From Bacteroidales bacterium UBA2030 (lineage in GTDB: Bacteria; Bacteroidota; Bacteroidia; Bacteroidales; TTA-H9): a stretch of 43,194 nt of DNA. A program made the position numbers and the translations under genes. Each line of letters opens with the position of its first letter. Within the stretch, counting starts at the first letter, position 1. Shown one piece after another: positions 8,646 to 17,831 of this stretch. A model generated the notes under the pieces. It worked only from the letters and a program-made list of their open reading frames with translations. It did not search any database and was not told where the DNA came from. Where the stretch lies: positions 1-43,194 of the forward strand of contig DDBO01000177.1 in assembly GCA_002332755.1 (NCBI GenBank). The letters are read 5' to 3'.

Positions 8646-11600
8646 TTAAAAGTTGAAGATCATGCCAATACGCATCATCCTTGGACTGGAGTAGTTGCCC
8701 GGGTTGTTGATGTAAATCTTATACATCATGCGGTAGGTATCGGGGTTGAGCTGTTGATTGATTTCGCGCTGCCATTCAGCTGCTGCCAGGTAACCATCGT
8801 CGTCGGGGTTACCAGTGGCAGGGTAAACAGCCATGATGTTCTTGAAATTAAACACATTGAGCACCTGGAAGTAAAGGTTGAGAGTGGAGACTTTGGGTTT
8901 TTCACCTTCCTTTTTACTCCATACTATGTCAATGTCTTTGTCGAGCTTGGCATCTACACGGAACTGCCAGGGCAGGCGCGAACCATAGTAAGAGCCTTTC
9001 AGCAGTCGTGAACCACCACTGAGAGCTGAGGTGATGTTAGCCGAACGGGTATAGGGGGTACCTGAACCACCGATGACGGTAAAGTTGACACCGGTATTGC
9101 GCAGAAGCTCAATGGGTGCCTTGTCTTTACGATTGATGCGGGGTCCATCGTAGTCTTTTCCTGCACCATAACGGTAATCAACACTGAGGTTGATAGCATG
9201 GCGGCGGTCCCAGGCAAGGGGGTTGGGCGTACGCAGATTCGGCAGACGGGCAGCAATAAGAGCAGCAGCGGTGGTGGGGCTTGATCCTGTACCATCGGCA
9301 AACTGCAGTGTGTAGGCTGCTCTCATGGTAACATTGCGCGTACGACGTAGATCGTAGGTAATGGTGAAACCCTTTACTGTACCAAAGTCAATATTATTGT
9401 AAGAAACATAATCCCTTGGGTAAGCACCGGAATAACGATAAATCTGTATTTCGTTACGCACTTCCTTATAATATGCAGAAAGCGTGAGTGCTGAGGCGTT
9501 GTTCAGTTTCTGCTTGAAGCCCAACTCATAGTCAATAGTTTTGGGCGATTTCAAATTGGGGTTATCGAGGGTTCCGGTACGGGTATTAAAGTAGTAGTAG
9601 TCGGTTATGTCGAACCTGTTCTCTCCTTGGGGACGCTGGGTAAGAATATCGTAGTGAGCAAAGAACAGAGCCTCGTCGGAAATGGGGAAGGAGAACGAAA
9701 TACGGGGCATAATGGCCAGTTGCGGTTCATAATCCTTGAAGGCGGCTCTTTGTAAGGTTTGATTAGCAGGATCAACCAGATAAGGGGTAACACCCGAACC
9801 GGCGTCCAGAGCTGAGGGGTCAGCTATTTCAATACCTTCTGCATTGTACCATACTGAACCATTACGATAGCCAGTGATACGGGTAGGATTGGTGGCATTA
9901 TCCACATAAACAACATAATCACTGCCCATATTTTGAGGATGGGATACGCTTTGGTCGCCCACCTTGGTAACTTCTTTTACTGTGCGCGTTGGATACAGGG
10001 AAAAGGGATCCTTTAACACCAGCTGATTGGCATCGAAACGGTCAACACGAACACCGACATTGAAGATGAGATCTTTGAAAGCAAACTTATCTTGAATGTA
10101 ACCTGCCATATAGATGGGTTGGAAAGCCGGTACTTCGCGAAGGAAGTCTCCATCCGAATTTTTCTTGGTCAAAAAGTCTTCAAAAGTAGGTTGTTTCTTA
10201 AGTTTCTTTCCCGTGTAATCGTATCCATAATAGGCAACATACGAGTTACCATCATTGAGCAATTCATCAGCCGAGAACATGCTAACATCGAAAAGATCTT
10301 CCCCCATGGTGATGGTTTTCAGATTACCATCCTTATCGTAGTAGTTAATGGTACGTGAAGCGAAGTCATAGGAGTCGATGTTAATGTAGTCGACACCATC
10401 AACCGGCAGGCCCAGTTTTCGACGCAGGTTACGGTCGAAAGTACGCTGCGATTTGGCATCGTATTTCCTATAATAATATATGGTATCCTGGAAAACTCCA
10501 TCGCGAGTCACCAAGACGGGATTGTTTTGATCTAATTCAAGAATATGGAAGTTGGTAAGGCCGCGCATTAACTGCCAGAAACCCACAGGAGCATAGGCAT
10601 AGTAACTTTCCTTTCGCTGCTCATATTGGATACCAAACTGAATTTCATGGTTGCCTATATCGGCCGAGAACATACCGTTGAAACCAATTTGATCGGCATC
10701 ATACTCGCTATATCCGTTGTAGACAGCACCGGGTGCCTGCCACAGGCCATAGATGTTGTCGAGGCTCATCCCATTGATTTTTGCTCCTCCAAGCAGCAAT
10801 TGAGTAAAGTTTTCCCAATTGCCATCCACATTCGGATAAAAATCGTAATAGGTTTGAGTATAGCGGGCAGCTTCCCAGTTAAAGTCGGCTGGGCTGAAAG
10901 TCACCATAGTATCACGGTAACCATTATGAATGTATACATTATTATAAACATTTCCATTTACTGTATCAGAGCCAAGTTCATAGGAGCGGGTAGTGTATGT
11001 ATCGAAACGCCCTAAATAACCGTATTTAAAGAGGTTATCCTTATGTGTTTCGCTCTGGGTTTTCGAGTGATATTTAGAATAGTCGGCCTGTAAGCTGTAG
11101 TAAACGTTTTTAATCAATGCCTTGCTATCGCCTGCAGTGGGAAAACGCTGAGTAAACCTTGCAAAGGTGCGATAAGTGTAATTTTCGTTTAAGGGATTGT
11201 TTTCCCAGTTCATCAGGGAGCGAGAATAACTAAAAGAATGGCTACGGTTATAGTTGGCTGAACCACCCAGGGTAAAATTGGTGGTCTGCGATAAACGCAA
11301 ATCAAGTTTACCAGATAAGTTAATACTGGTAGCACTGGCATTCTGAGAATTTTTAACTTGTTCAAAATCGTCATTGCTCAAAAAGGCAGCATTGGGATAA
11401 GTTCCATAGCCAAGACCGGTGGGACGCAATGGATTCTGCTTCAAATATTCCACTACATCGTCTTTAACCTTCCAGCGGCCAATGTTACTGGGAGCGGCAT
11501 CACCCTGATAGAGAAAATCGCCGGCTAAGAAGAAGCCAAGGATACTTTGGCTGGTTCCTTTCTCCTTATCTTTTTTGCGAATAACAGGTCCCTGAACATT

Positions 11601-12359
11601 AATTCCCAAACGATTGTAATCGAATTTATCCAATAGCTTTGATGTTTGAGCTTCAACACCTCCGGCATATTGGTTGGACGGGCCTTTGGTAATAACGTTG
11701 ATAACCCCCGAGGTGGCATCACCGTATTGTGCAGGAAGACCCGAAATAATAACTGAAACCTGTTCGATAGCTGAGGGAGGCAGACTGGATGATCCGGTAA
11801 CCTTAACACCGTCGATATACATTACCGTAGCCTCACTACGGGCTCCACGCACGCTACCCCTTTCACCATCGGCCGAGAACACGCCCCCTACTGTAGTAGC
11901 AACAGCATTGGCCGAACGGTTAGGCATCTTCTCAATTTGCTCAGAAGTAACTGTAGCGCCCACCGTCGTTTGGTCTTTCTCGATGAGGGGCACTTTATAA
12001 CTGGTTACTTCAACTTCCGTAAGGGCCAGAGCAGTAGGTTCCAGCTCAATATTAAAGAATTCAATCTTACCGGCACCAATTACCAAGCCTTTAGTCAGCA
12101 AGGTTTTATACCCTACATAAGAGCAACGTACATCATATCGCCCCGGGTTAATAGGCTTGATGATGTAGTTACCATCAAAGTCGGATGTTGCACCGCCAGC
12201 CTGAACGCCATTCATTTCTATAACCACATTGGCAAAAGGAATGGGTTCTTTGGTACTTTTGTCAACAATCTTCCCTTTAAGGGTTCCGGTGGCCTGGGAA
12301 AACACCAGCACGTGCGCTGCCAGTATCACCCCCAGTGTTAACAGTATATTTCTTATCAT
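8646..12359 (-). CDS. TonB-dependent outer-membrane receptor
   Basis: A protein of about 1237 residues. A signal peptide (MIRNILLTLGVILAAHVLVFSQ) is followed by a carboxypeptidase-like regulatory beta-sandwich (about 23-110, TGTLKGKIVDKSTKEPIPFA to YVGYKT). The plug comes next (SVRGARSEATVMYIDGVKV, YGDATSGVINVITKG), and then a large 22-strand-type barrel ending in MRIGMIFNF with a terminal Phe. Such receptors import or gate substrates at the outer membrane using TonB energy. The frame is open to 12434, but that start lies over a likely promoter and the signal peptide begins at 12359. There is no SusD partner. Instead the two downstream genes encode a secreted T9SS-like protein and a PorV/PorQ protein, so a role tied to that export route, not to glycan uptake, is plausible. 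The substrate is unknown. Confidence 0.92.
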   Translation of the reverse strand: MIRNILLTLGVILAAHVLVFSQATGTLKGKIVDKSTKEPIPFANVVIEMNGVQAGGATSDFDGNYIIKPINPGRYDVRCSYVGYKTLLTKGLVIGAGKIEFFNIELEPTALALTEVEVTSYKVPLIEKDQTTVGATVTSEQIEKMPNRSANAVATTVGGVFSADGERGSVRGARSEATVMYIDGVKVTGSSSLPPSAIEQVSVIISGLPAQYGDATSGVINVITKGPSNQYAGGVEAQTSKLLDKFDYNRLGINVQGPVIRKKDKEKGTSQSILGFFLAGDFLYQGDAAPSNIGRWKVKDDVVEYLKQNPLRPTGLGYGTYPNAAFLSNDDFEQVKNSQNASATSINLSGKLDLRLSQTTNFTLGGSANYNRSHSFSYSRSLMNWENNPLNENYTYRTFARFTQRFPTAGDSKALIKNVYYSLQADYSKYHSKTQSETHKDNLFKYGYLGRFDTYTTRSYELGSDTVNGNVYNNVYIHNGYRDTMVTFSPADFNWEAARYTQTYYDFYPNVDGNWENFTQLLLGGAKINGMSLDNIYGLWQAPGAVYNGYSEYDADQIGFNGMFSADIGNHEIQFGIQYEQRKESYYAYAPVGFWQLMRGLTNFHILELDQNNPVLVTRDGVFQDTIYYYRKYDAKSQRTFDRNLRRKLGLPVDGVDYINIDSYDFASRTINYYDKDGNLKTITMGEDLFDVSMFSADELLNDGNSYVAYYGYDYTGKKLKKQPTFEDFLTKKNSDGDFLREVPAFQPIYMAGYIQDKFAFKDLIFNVGVRVDRFDANQLVLKDPFSLYPTRTVKEVTKVGDQSVSHPQNMGSDYVVYVDNATNPTRITGYRNGSVWYNAEGIEIADPSALDAGSGVTPYLVDPANQTLQRAAFKDYEPQLAIMPRISFSFPISDEALFFAHYDILTQRPQGENRFDITDYYYFNTRTGTLDNPNLKSPKTIDYELGFKQKLNNASALTLSAYYKEVRNEIQIYRYSGAYPRDYVSYNNIDFGTVKGFTITYDLRRTRNVTMRAAYTLQFADGTGSSPTTAAALIAARLPNLRTPNPLAWDRRHAINLSVDYRYGAGKDYDGPRINRKDKAPIELLRNTGVNFTVIGGSGTPYTRSANITSALSGGSRLLKGSYYGSRLPWQFRVDAKLDKDIDIVWSKKEGEKPKVSTLNLYFQVLNVFNFKNIMAVYPATGNPDDDGYLAAAEWQREINQQLNPDTYRMMYKIYINNPGNYSSPRMMRIGMIFNF

Positions 12360-12404
12360 ACCAGATAGATTTATTGATGATTTGCGTTGTGCTTTTAAAG
12401 TCGG

Positions 12405-12436
12405 TAAAGTTAGAAAGTTTTGGAAATAATACACAA
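12405..12436 (-). promoter_or_regulatory. Promoter of the TonB/secreted/PorV operon
   Basis: On the minus strand a TTG (12436-12434) is separated by 21 nt from TAACTTTA (12412-12405), which matches the -7 consensus TAnnTTTG at 7 of 8 positions. The spacing fits Bacteroidota promoters. It lies about 45 nt before the ATG at 12359 and argues against a start at 12434. Confidence 0.45.
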
Positions 12437-12560
12437 GGATAGAGCAGAATAATTTTAGGTCATCCTTTGAGCCTTTTAACTATAATTTCTTGACTAATAA
12501 TACTTTGATTTATAAATAATACATGCAGCCATACTTAATTTTCCTTCTTTCTAAATAAAT

Positions 12561-13100
12561 TCAGGAATAAGGTCGATTCAGTATGGCAGAATAAATGACT
12601 GCTTTTCGAAGATCAAATCCCTCCAGTTCGGGATGAGTCCATTGAACATTTCCAGTATCTTGAATATGATAACCAGGGGTTTTGTGCTCTTCCCTGAATT
12701 CTATGCTTTCATATTGAGGTTTGTTGATTTGTTCTATCAATGGTGTGTAGGCCAGAGGCGAATAAGGTTCAGCTTTTGCGGTCTCAACCGGCTTAGATTC
12801 ACGAGGTTTTGCAACTGGTTTTGGTTTGGCAGGCATTCCAAGCAGTTCACCTAAGACTTCTTCGAGGTTGGGCTCTTGAGGGAAATTTTCTGCTTCCTCC
12901 ATGAGGGGGGGCTTTTGTGGTCTGTTTTCTTGAGGCCTGGTGGTCTGATACACCGGGCCGGATGGAGGGCTATTCCGTTGCCTTTCCCGCTCCGCAGCTT
13001 GTCGCTTGGCTTCCGCCCGTTTCTTTTGCTTGCGTGAGTTTTGATAAATACCCAGAACCATCCAGCCCACTACAAGCAAAATCGTTAAAAGGTCATCCAT
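12561..13100 (-). CDS. Conserved hypothetical single-pass membrane protein
   Basis: A 179-residue protein. Residues 4-19 (LLTILLVVGWMVLGIY) form one membrane segment. It is followed at once by a strongly basic helix (NSRKQKKRAEAKRQAAERER), so the C-terminus should be cytoplasmic. The middle is rich in Pro, Lys and Glu and looks unstructured. The C-terminal FDLRKAVIYSAILNRPY is a short block that I recall from Bacteroidota hypotheticals of the same build, which suggests a conserved docking segment. No enzymatic motif is present. The gene is alone, leftward, and 200 nt upstream of the TonB operon. Its function is unknown. Confidence 0.75.
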   Translation of the reverse strand: MDDLLTILLVVGWMVLGIYQNSRKQKKRAEAKRQAAERERQRNSPPSGPVYQTTRPQENRPQKPPLMEEAENFPQEPNLEEVLGELLGMPAKPKPVAKPRESKPVETAKAEPYSPLAYTPLIEQINKPQYESIEFREEHKTPGYHIQDTGNVQWTHPELEGFDLRKAVIYSAILNRPYS

Positions 13101-13237
13101 TGATTTATTGTTTTTCGGTGTAAAAATAACATTAATTAAGTTTAAAACTATCGCTTTGCAGCAATATAAACAGAAAATATCATTAATGCATTTATAATCA
13201 TCTGATTACAAAACATCAATCGTTTGCAGAATGCTAT

Positions 13238-13588
13238 TTATTGTGCGCATGCATTCTTGTCTCTGGGTGCAATTTCGAGCCATCGCCATAGAAAAAACGT
13301 TTTAGGAGCTGAAGCCTTATCAAGCTTTTGAGTATGTTTCTCGGCATTCTTCAAAAGCCTCTTCCCTTCTGCTCCTTGTAATTGCTCATGACGTCGCTTT
13401 TTTGCTTCATAGCGGGCCATTTCTTTCTTCCTGTTCTCCTCCTTCCGTTTTTCAATAGCTTTTTGCTGTCGTTCGGCCTGGCTTTTTCTTACATGGCATC
13501 CCGGACTAATGATAATGGCCACGCCTAATAGAAATAGTATTGATACCCACTGAAGAAATTTTCTCTTATTTACTTGAAAAGTATTCAT
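13238..13588 (-). CDS. Small basic lipoprotein-like protein
   Basis: A 116-residue protein. A basic N-terminus (MNTFQVNKRKFLQW) and a hydrophobic segment lead to ISPGC, a possible but not canonical lipobox with Cys at about residue 31. The remainder is a long, highly charged helix rich in Lys, Arg, Glu and Gln (about residues 33-90), followed by a short aromatic segment (FFLWRWLEIAPRD). It is divergent from the Rieske-like lipoprotein gene, with about 80 nt between the two starts. I do not recognise the family. The composition suggests an envelope-anchored helical protein, possibly binding anionic partners; that is inference. Confidence 0.6.
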   Translation of the reverse strand: MNTFQVNKRKFLQWVSILFLLGVAIIISPGCHVRKSQAERQQKAIEKRKEENRKKEMARYEAKKRRHEQLQGAEGKRLLKNAEKHTQKLDKASAPKTFFLWRWLEIAPRDKNACAQ

Positions 13589-13605
13589 GACTAATCATGC
13601 AAGAT

Positions 13606-13613
13606 TAATTTTG
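13606..13613 (+). promoter_or_regulatory. -7 box of the Rieske-like lipoprotein gene
   Basis: TAATTTTG matches TAnnTTTG exactly and lies 53 nt before the preferred ATG at 13667. The flanking TTGCAAATGCAA is a near-palindrome in the shared divergent control region. Confidence 0.45.
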
Positions 13614-13666
13614 CAAATGCAAAGAAAACATAAACCCTAGAATTGATGACTTTTTCCATTCAAGTT

Positions 13667-14101
13667 ATGCGGAGTATTCGCACCTTACTTATTCTATTTC
13701 TTTTATCAGTTACAGAATCGGGATGCGATAAAACACAGGAGTCACCCATTCCCGATGTTTATGTAAATATTGTTATTAATCCCGCTTCAATAGAATATAA
13801 CAACCTTAACATTCCAGGAAATTATGCCCTTATCAAGGGTGGATACAGGGGAATTATCGTTTACCACTACTTACAAGACGAATACATAGCCTTTGAAAGA
13901 ACCTGCACTTATGACTGGGATCAACCTTGCTCCAAATTGGTAATGGACCCCTCGGGACTTATTGCACGCGATACTTGCTGCGGTTCTATCTTTTTAATTA
14001 TTGATGGATCACCCATGGAGGGCTCGAAAGCTACCCTGCCTTTAAAAAGGTACAAGACCTACTACGATGCCAACTACGGAAGGTTGTATATCAGTAACTG
14101 A
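13667..14101 (+). CDS. Lipoprotein with a degenerate Rieske-like domain
   Basis: A protein of 144 residues from the ATG at 13667; an in-frame ATG at 13643 or 13646 would add a non-hydrophobic lead. MRSIRTLLILFLLSVTESGC is a lipoprotein-type signal with Cys20. The C-terminal two thirds follow the Rieske pattern: GIIVYHY, then CTYDWDQPC (Cys80-Cys88), then DTCCGS (102-107), FLIIDGSPMEGSKATLPLKRY, and GRLYIS. In a true Rieske domain these blocks are CxH and CxxH. Here His is Tyr82, the second ligand Cys is Asp102 and the second His is Cys105, so three of four cluster ligands are missing. The two cysteines that form the Rieske disulfide seem kept (Cys88, Cys104). Binding of a normal 2Fe-2S cluster is therefore unlikely. 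It converges on the M20 gene 13 nt away. Function unknown. Confidence 0.7.
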   Translation: MRSIRTLLILFLLSVTESGCDKTQESPIPDVYVNIVINPASIEYNNLNIPGNYALIKGGYRGIIVYHYLQDEYIAFERTCTYDWDQPCSKLVMDPSGLIARDTCCGSIFLIIDGSPMEGSKATLPLKRYKTYYDANYGRLYISN

Positions 14102-14114
14102 TCGCTCCAATTCA

Positions 14115-15320
14115 CTATTCTACCGAAGACCGAAAATTCAACTCTTCCACAGCCAGGAGGGCCATCAAGCTGGAACCCGTAAGGAGAGCACTTTCGTCAA
14201 TATCAAATTGAGCACTGTGTAAAGGTGTAAACTCCCGAAAAGGAAGAGCAGTACCTAATCTATAAAAACAGGCAGGCACATACTGGCCATAATAGGCAAA
14301 ATCCTCGGCTGTCATTCGCAAGTCGAGTTCCAAAACATTTTCACTACCCAAAAGCCGACGTGCAACATTCATAGCTCTTTGGGTTAAAGCCTCATCGTTA
14401 AACACAAAAGGATAACCCCGGTCGATAAACACATCAATGCTTGCGCCATGAGCAGAAGCAATCCCGGTGGCAATCTGCTGAATAAGGCTATGAGCTTCTG
14501 CCCTCCATTGTTCGTCGAAAGTGCGTAATGTGCCCTCTAACCGGGCTTCTTCAGGAATGATATTGGTACGCCCCTGGGCCATAAATCGACCAAAGGAAAG
14601 AACAGTGGGCATTGTAGGATTGGCTCTCCGACTAACTACCTGCTGAAGTGCGAGTATAATCTCACTGCCAATAACAATGGGGTCAACATTCTGATGGGGC
14701 GAGGCTGCATGACCTCCTTTTCCCTTGACGGTGATGTAAATTTCGTCGGTACTGGCCATGTATTTTCCTGTTTTAAAACCCACCTTGCCAGCAGGTAAAT
14801 CGGGATAGACATGCTGACCGAAAATGGCTGCAGGCTCCGGATCTTTCAACACCCCTTCTCCAATCATTCGAATTGCGCCTCCGGGGTATTTTTCTTCGGA
14901 AGGCTGAAAGATACATTTAATAGTACCTCCAAAGGCATGACGATTTTCCTGCAAGATCATCATTGCGCCCAACAAAGAGGCCATATGAGCATCATGACCA
15001 CAGGCATGCATTACTCCGGGATTAAGAGAAACATAATCTGTTTCATTTTTTTCTTCAATGGGCAGGGCATCCATATCGGCCCTGAGGGCCACACAAGAAT
15101 TTCCTTTCTTTTCACCCTCAATCCGGGCCACAATCCCGGTGCCGGCAACTCCCTTTTGGTGTTTAATTCCTAACTCCTCAAGCCATTGTGAGAGATAAAG
15201 CATGGTAGCGTGCTCCTGCTCCGACAGTTCCGGATACCGATGGAGGTGTCGTCGCACCTCAATCAGCCGGGGCAACATCCGCTCGGCTGAACCAAGAAAA
15301 TATTTGTCGAGAGTGCTCAT
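14115..15320 (-). CDS. M20 family metallopeptidase/amidohydrolase
   Basis: A 401-residue protein of the peptidase M20D group (hippurate or N-acyl-amino-acid amidohydrolases). Motifs in order: RRHLHRYPELSEQE near the start, RADMDALPI, MHACGHDAHMAS with metal ligands, QPSEE with the catalytic Glu, GKGGHAASPHQNVDP in the dimerisation domain, and TAEDFAYY near the C-terminus. These enzymes remove acyl groups from amino acids or short peptides using two metal ions. No signal peptide is present, so the protein is cytosolic. The start overlaps the stop of the ABC exporter gene by 4 nt (ATGA), so translation is probably coupled. The substrate cannot be named from sequence. Confidence 0.92.
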   Translation of the reverse strand: MSTLDKYFLGSAERMLPRLIEVRRHLHRYPELSEQEHATMLYLSQWLEELGIKHQKGVAGTGIVARIEGEKKGNSCVALRADMDALPIEEKNETDYVSLNPGVMHACGHDAHMASLLGAMMILQENRHAFGGTIKCIFQPSEEKYPGGAIRMIGEGVLKDPEPAAIFGQHVYPDLPAGKVGFKTGKYMASTDEIYITVKGKGGHAASPHQNVDPIVIGSEIILALQQVVSRRANPTMPTVLSFGRFMAQGRTNIIPEEARLEGTLRTFDEQWRAEAHSLIQQIATGIASAHGASIDVFIDRGYPFVFNDEALTQRAMNVARRLLGSENVLELDLRMTAEDFAYYGQYVPACFYRLGTALPFREFTPLHSAQFDIDESALLTGSSLMALLAVEELNFRSSVE

Positions 15321-17167
15321 GGCAGGTTTCCATTTAGGTTTTGCATGTCAAATAATTTTCGGTACATCCCATCCATCGCGTAAAGATATTCGTGGGTTCC
15401 TCTCTCAACGATGGAACCCTGATGCATTACTATGATCTCATCTGCATTACGAATGGTTGAAATCCGGTGGGCAATAACAATAACTGTACGATTTTCCATC
15501 AGATGATCAAGAGCATCCTGCACCAGTCGTTCGCTTTCGGTATCCAGAGAGGAGGTGGCTTCATCAAGAATAAGAATGGGTGGATTTTTAAGAACTGCTC
15601 TGGCTATACTTAGCCTCTGCCGCTGCCCACCTGAGAGTTTCAGACCACGGTCTCCAATAATTGTTTGAAAACCATCGGGCAATTGCATAATAAAATCGTA
15701 AGCATTGGCCACCTTAGCAGCCTTAATTACATCCTCTTCCTTTGCGCCCTTCATGCCTAAAGCTATATTGTTGAAAACCGTATCATTAAACAAAATGGTG
15801 TCTTGTGAGACAATGCCCATTAAGGCGCGTAAGTGGTCTATTCGATATTCACGAAGATCGACTCCATCAAGGTAAATAGCTCCTATGGAGGGATCATAAA
15901 AACGAGGCAACAGATCGACGAGAGTTGACTTTCCACTCCCCGATTGACCTACAATGGCAAGGGTATGACCTCTTCGGATAGTTAAATGAATGTCCTTGAG
16001 AACATCGTCATGCTCGTACCTAAACCAAACGCCACGGTATTCAATGGTTTCATCAAAAGTAAGTTTCTCGAGGGCATGCGGCTTTTCTGTGATTACTTCT
16101 TCCGCTTTTAAAATCGCATTGATTCGTTCAATACTGGCTGCTCCTTTTTGAACATTATAGAAAGCCTGTACAACAGATTTGGCAGGGGGAATAAGCTGAC
16201 TGAAAATTCCCAGATATACAAGAAAGACTTCTGGTTTTAGATTACCGGAAGGATCTAAAACCAATTTACCCCCAAAGAGCAAAATGATAACAACCACTAC
16301 CACACCCAAAAATTCGCTGAGGGGTGAAGCCAGATCTCGCTTACGGTAGAGGCGTATCATCAATCGTGTATAACGGCGATTTTCTTTTTCGAAATTGCGT
16401 CGGGAAGCTTCGATAGCATTAAAGGCCTTGATAATGCGCAAGCCAGAAATAGATTCTTCTACCAGCGACATCAGAAAACCCATTTTTTCCTGGCTTTTGC
16501 GCGAGGTTCTTTTCAGGCTTTTCCCAATTTGAGCAATAAGAAGTCCACTTATAGGTAGCAAAACAAGTACAAAGCCGGTAAGCAAAGGGTTTATGATAAA
16601 TAAGGTTATCAGGTAACTCAAAATGGTAATCGGGTCACGGAAAAGCATCTCAAGCGAGCTCATCACCGACCATTCTACTTCCTGAACGTCTCCGCCCAGG
16701 CGGGCCATCAAATCACCCTTACGCTGTCCGGAATAAAATGACAAGGGTAATATCAATGCCTTGTAGTACATTGCATTACGCAAATCCATAACAACACCAT
16801 TGCGCACCCTGGCCAGAAAATACATTGCAAGATAACGGAACAAGTTTTTCAACAAAAAAAGCACAATGATAATTAAGGCAATATACCACAAGGCCCTCAT
16901 TTCTCCGTACGATTCGATAACGCTGCTAATAGTGCCATAAAACCAGGCTTTAAGTTCAGATACGCTATGTATGGAACTCCAATCGGGATTAAAATCTACC
17001 CCCGGCACCATACGATGGGTGCGATCAAATAAAATTTCAAGCACAGGGATAAATAGGGTGAACGAAACCAAGGAAAAAAGCGCAGAGAGCAGATTAAAGA
17101 AAATATTCAACAGAGCCGAACCCCAATATGGGAGGGCATACTTTAGTATTTTTAAACTTTTAATCAT
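15317..17167 (-). CDS. MsbA-like ABC exporter (fused permease and ATPase)
   Basis: A 616-residue half-transporter. The N-terminal type I exporter domain (about 1-330) has six predicted membrane segments, including ALLNIFFNLLSALFSLVSFT and a pair near residue 190. The ATPase domain (about 370-600) has Walker A GQSGSGKS, signature LSGGQRQR, Walker B ILILDEATSS and the switch His in IAHRIST. It would work as a homodimer in the inner membrane. The closest described group is MsbA and related lipid or peptide flippases; the substrate is not shown by the sequence. It follows the exonuclease gene by 16 nt and overlaps the M20 gene. Confidence 0.92.
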   Translation of the reverse strand: MIKSLKILKYALPYWGSALLNIFFNLLSALFSLVSFTLFIPVLEILFDRTHRMVPGVDFNPDWSSIHSVSELKAWFYGTISSVIESYGEMRALWYIALIIIVLFLLKNLFRYLAMYFLARVRNGVVMDLRNAMYYKALILPLSFYSGQRKGDLMARLGGDVQEVEWSVMSSLEMLFRDPITILSYLITLFIINPLLTGFVLVLLPISGLLIAQIGKSLKRTSRKSQEKMGFLMSLVEESISGLRIIKAFNAIEASRRNFEKENRRYTRLMIRLYRKRDLASPLSEFLGVVVVVIILLFGGKLVLDPSGNLKPEVFLVYLGIFSQLIPPAKSVVQAFYNVQKGAASIERINAILKAEEVITEKPHALEKLTFDETIEYRGVWFRYEHDDVLKDIHLTIRRGHTLAIVGQSGSGKSTLVDLLPRFYDPSIGAIYLDGVDLREYRIDHLRALMGIVSQDTILFNDTVFNNIALGMKGAKEEDVIKAAKVANAYDFIMQLPDGFQTIIGDRGLKLSGGQRQRLSIARAVLKNPPILILDEATSSLDTESERLVQDALDHLMENRTVIVIAHRISTIRNADEIIVMHQGSIVERGTHEYLYAMDGMYRKLFDMQNLNGNLP

Positions 17168-17183
17168 GCCTCATGCCCTTTCA

Positions 17184-17822
17184 TTAGTAAATTCCCATAA
17201 GTTTCAGATAAATTTCCCGGCAAACCCATGCATCGGTTGCTGCATAACGAATCTGGGCAGGTTTAAGCTCAGGATTCTCCCAATTCGATGTCTGCTGCCC
17301 TTTAGAAATCTTAAAATTAAGTAATAAGGCAGCAAGTTTTCGTACGCCTACGCTTTTGAAGCCAAGCATAGTAAACAACTGGTTAAGGTCGACCATTCCA
17401 GCCGGTGAAAATCGCCCCATGCGGGCAAGTTCGGGGATATCGTTCTCAAGGGCAATACCTATTTTAATTACATCTTTATTATTCATAAATGATCTTAATC
17501 CGGGGGCAAAACCCAACATATTAATCCTAAATAGAAAAACCTCTCCAGGCCCAGCTACCTGCAGCAAGGCCGGAGTGTGTCGTTCTCCCTTACGAAACGA
17601 AGGCCGGGTTTCGGTATCAATACCTGCAATGTCCCAACCTCTCATGATATCAAGTGCTTGATTTAATGCATCTACCGTATCAACAACTTTTACAGGCCCG
17701 TCGTAGCCCCCCTGTGGAAGCGCGGCTATTTCAGCTTCGTTTATTGACCGCGGTATGCCGTCAAGCCTGTTTACCATCTTCTCAAGTTCCTCCCGGGTAA
17801 ATTCTATGAGTCCCCTGTTCAT
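17184..17822 (-). CDS. RNase D-like 3'-5' exonuclease domain protein
   Basis: A 212-residue protein built almost only of the DEDD 3'-5' exonuclease fold. The three motifs are visible: Exo I GIDTETRPSF (about residue 92), Exo II IGIALENDIPEL (about 128), and Exo III YAATDAW near 190, of the DEDDy type with Tyr. Such proteins trim the 3' ends of RNA or DNA. There is no HRDC domain, so it is shorter than RNase D and matches the single-domain exonuclease proteins common in Bacteroidota. It lies 9 nt after the TonB receptor gene and 16 nt before the ABC exporter gene on the same strand, an odd mixture of functions for one transcript. Confidence 0.88.
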   Translation of the reverse strand: MNRGLIEFTREELEKMVNRLDGIPRSINEAEIAALPQGGYDGPVKVVDTVDALNQALDIMRGWDIAGIDTETRPSFRKGERHTPALLQVAGPGEVFLFRINMLGFAPGLRSFMNNKDVIKIGIALENDIPELARMGRFSPAGMVDLNQLFTMLGFKSVGVRKLAALLLNFKISKGQQTSNWENPELKPAQIRYAATDAWVCREIYLKLMGIY

Positions 17823-17831
17823 ACGGATTCT

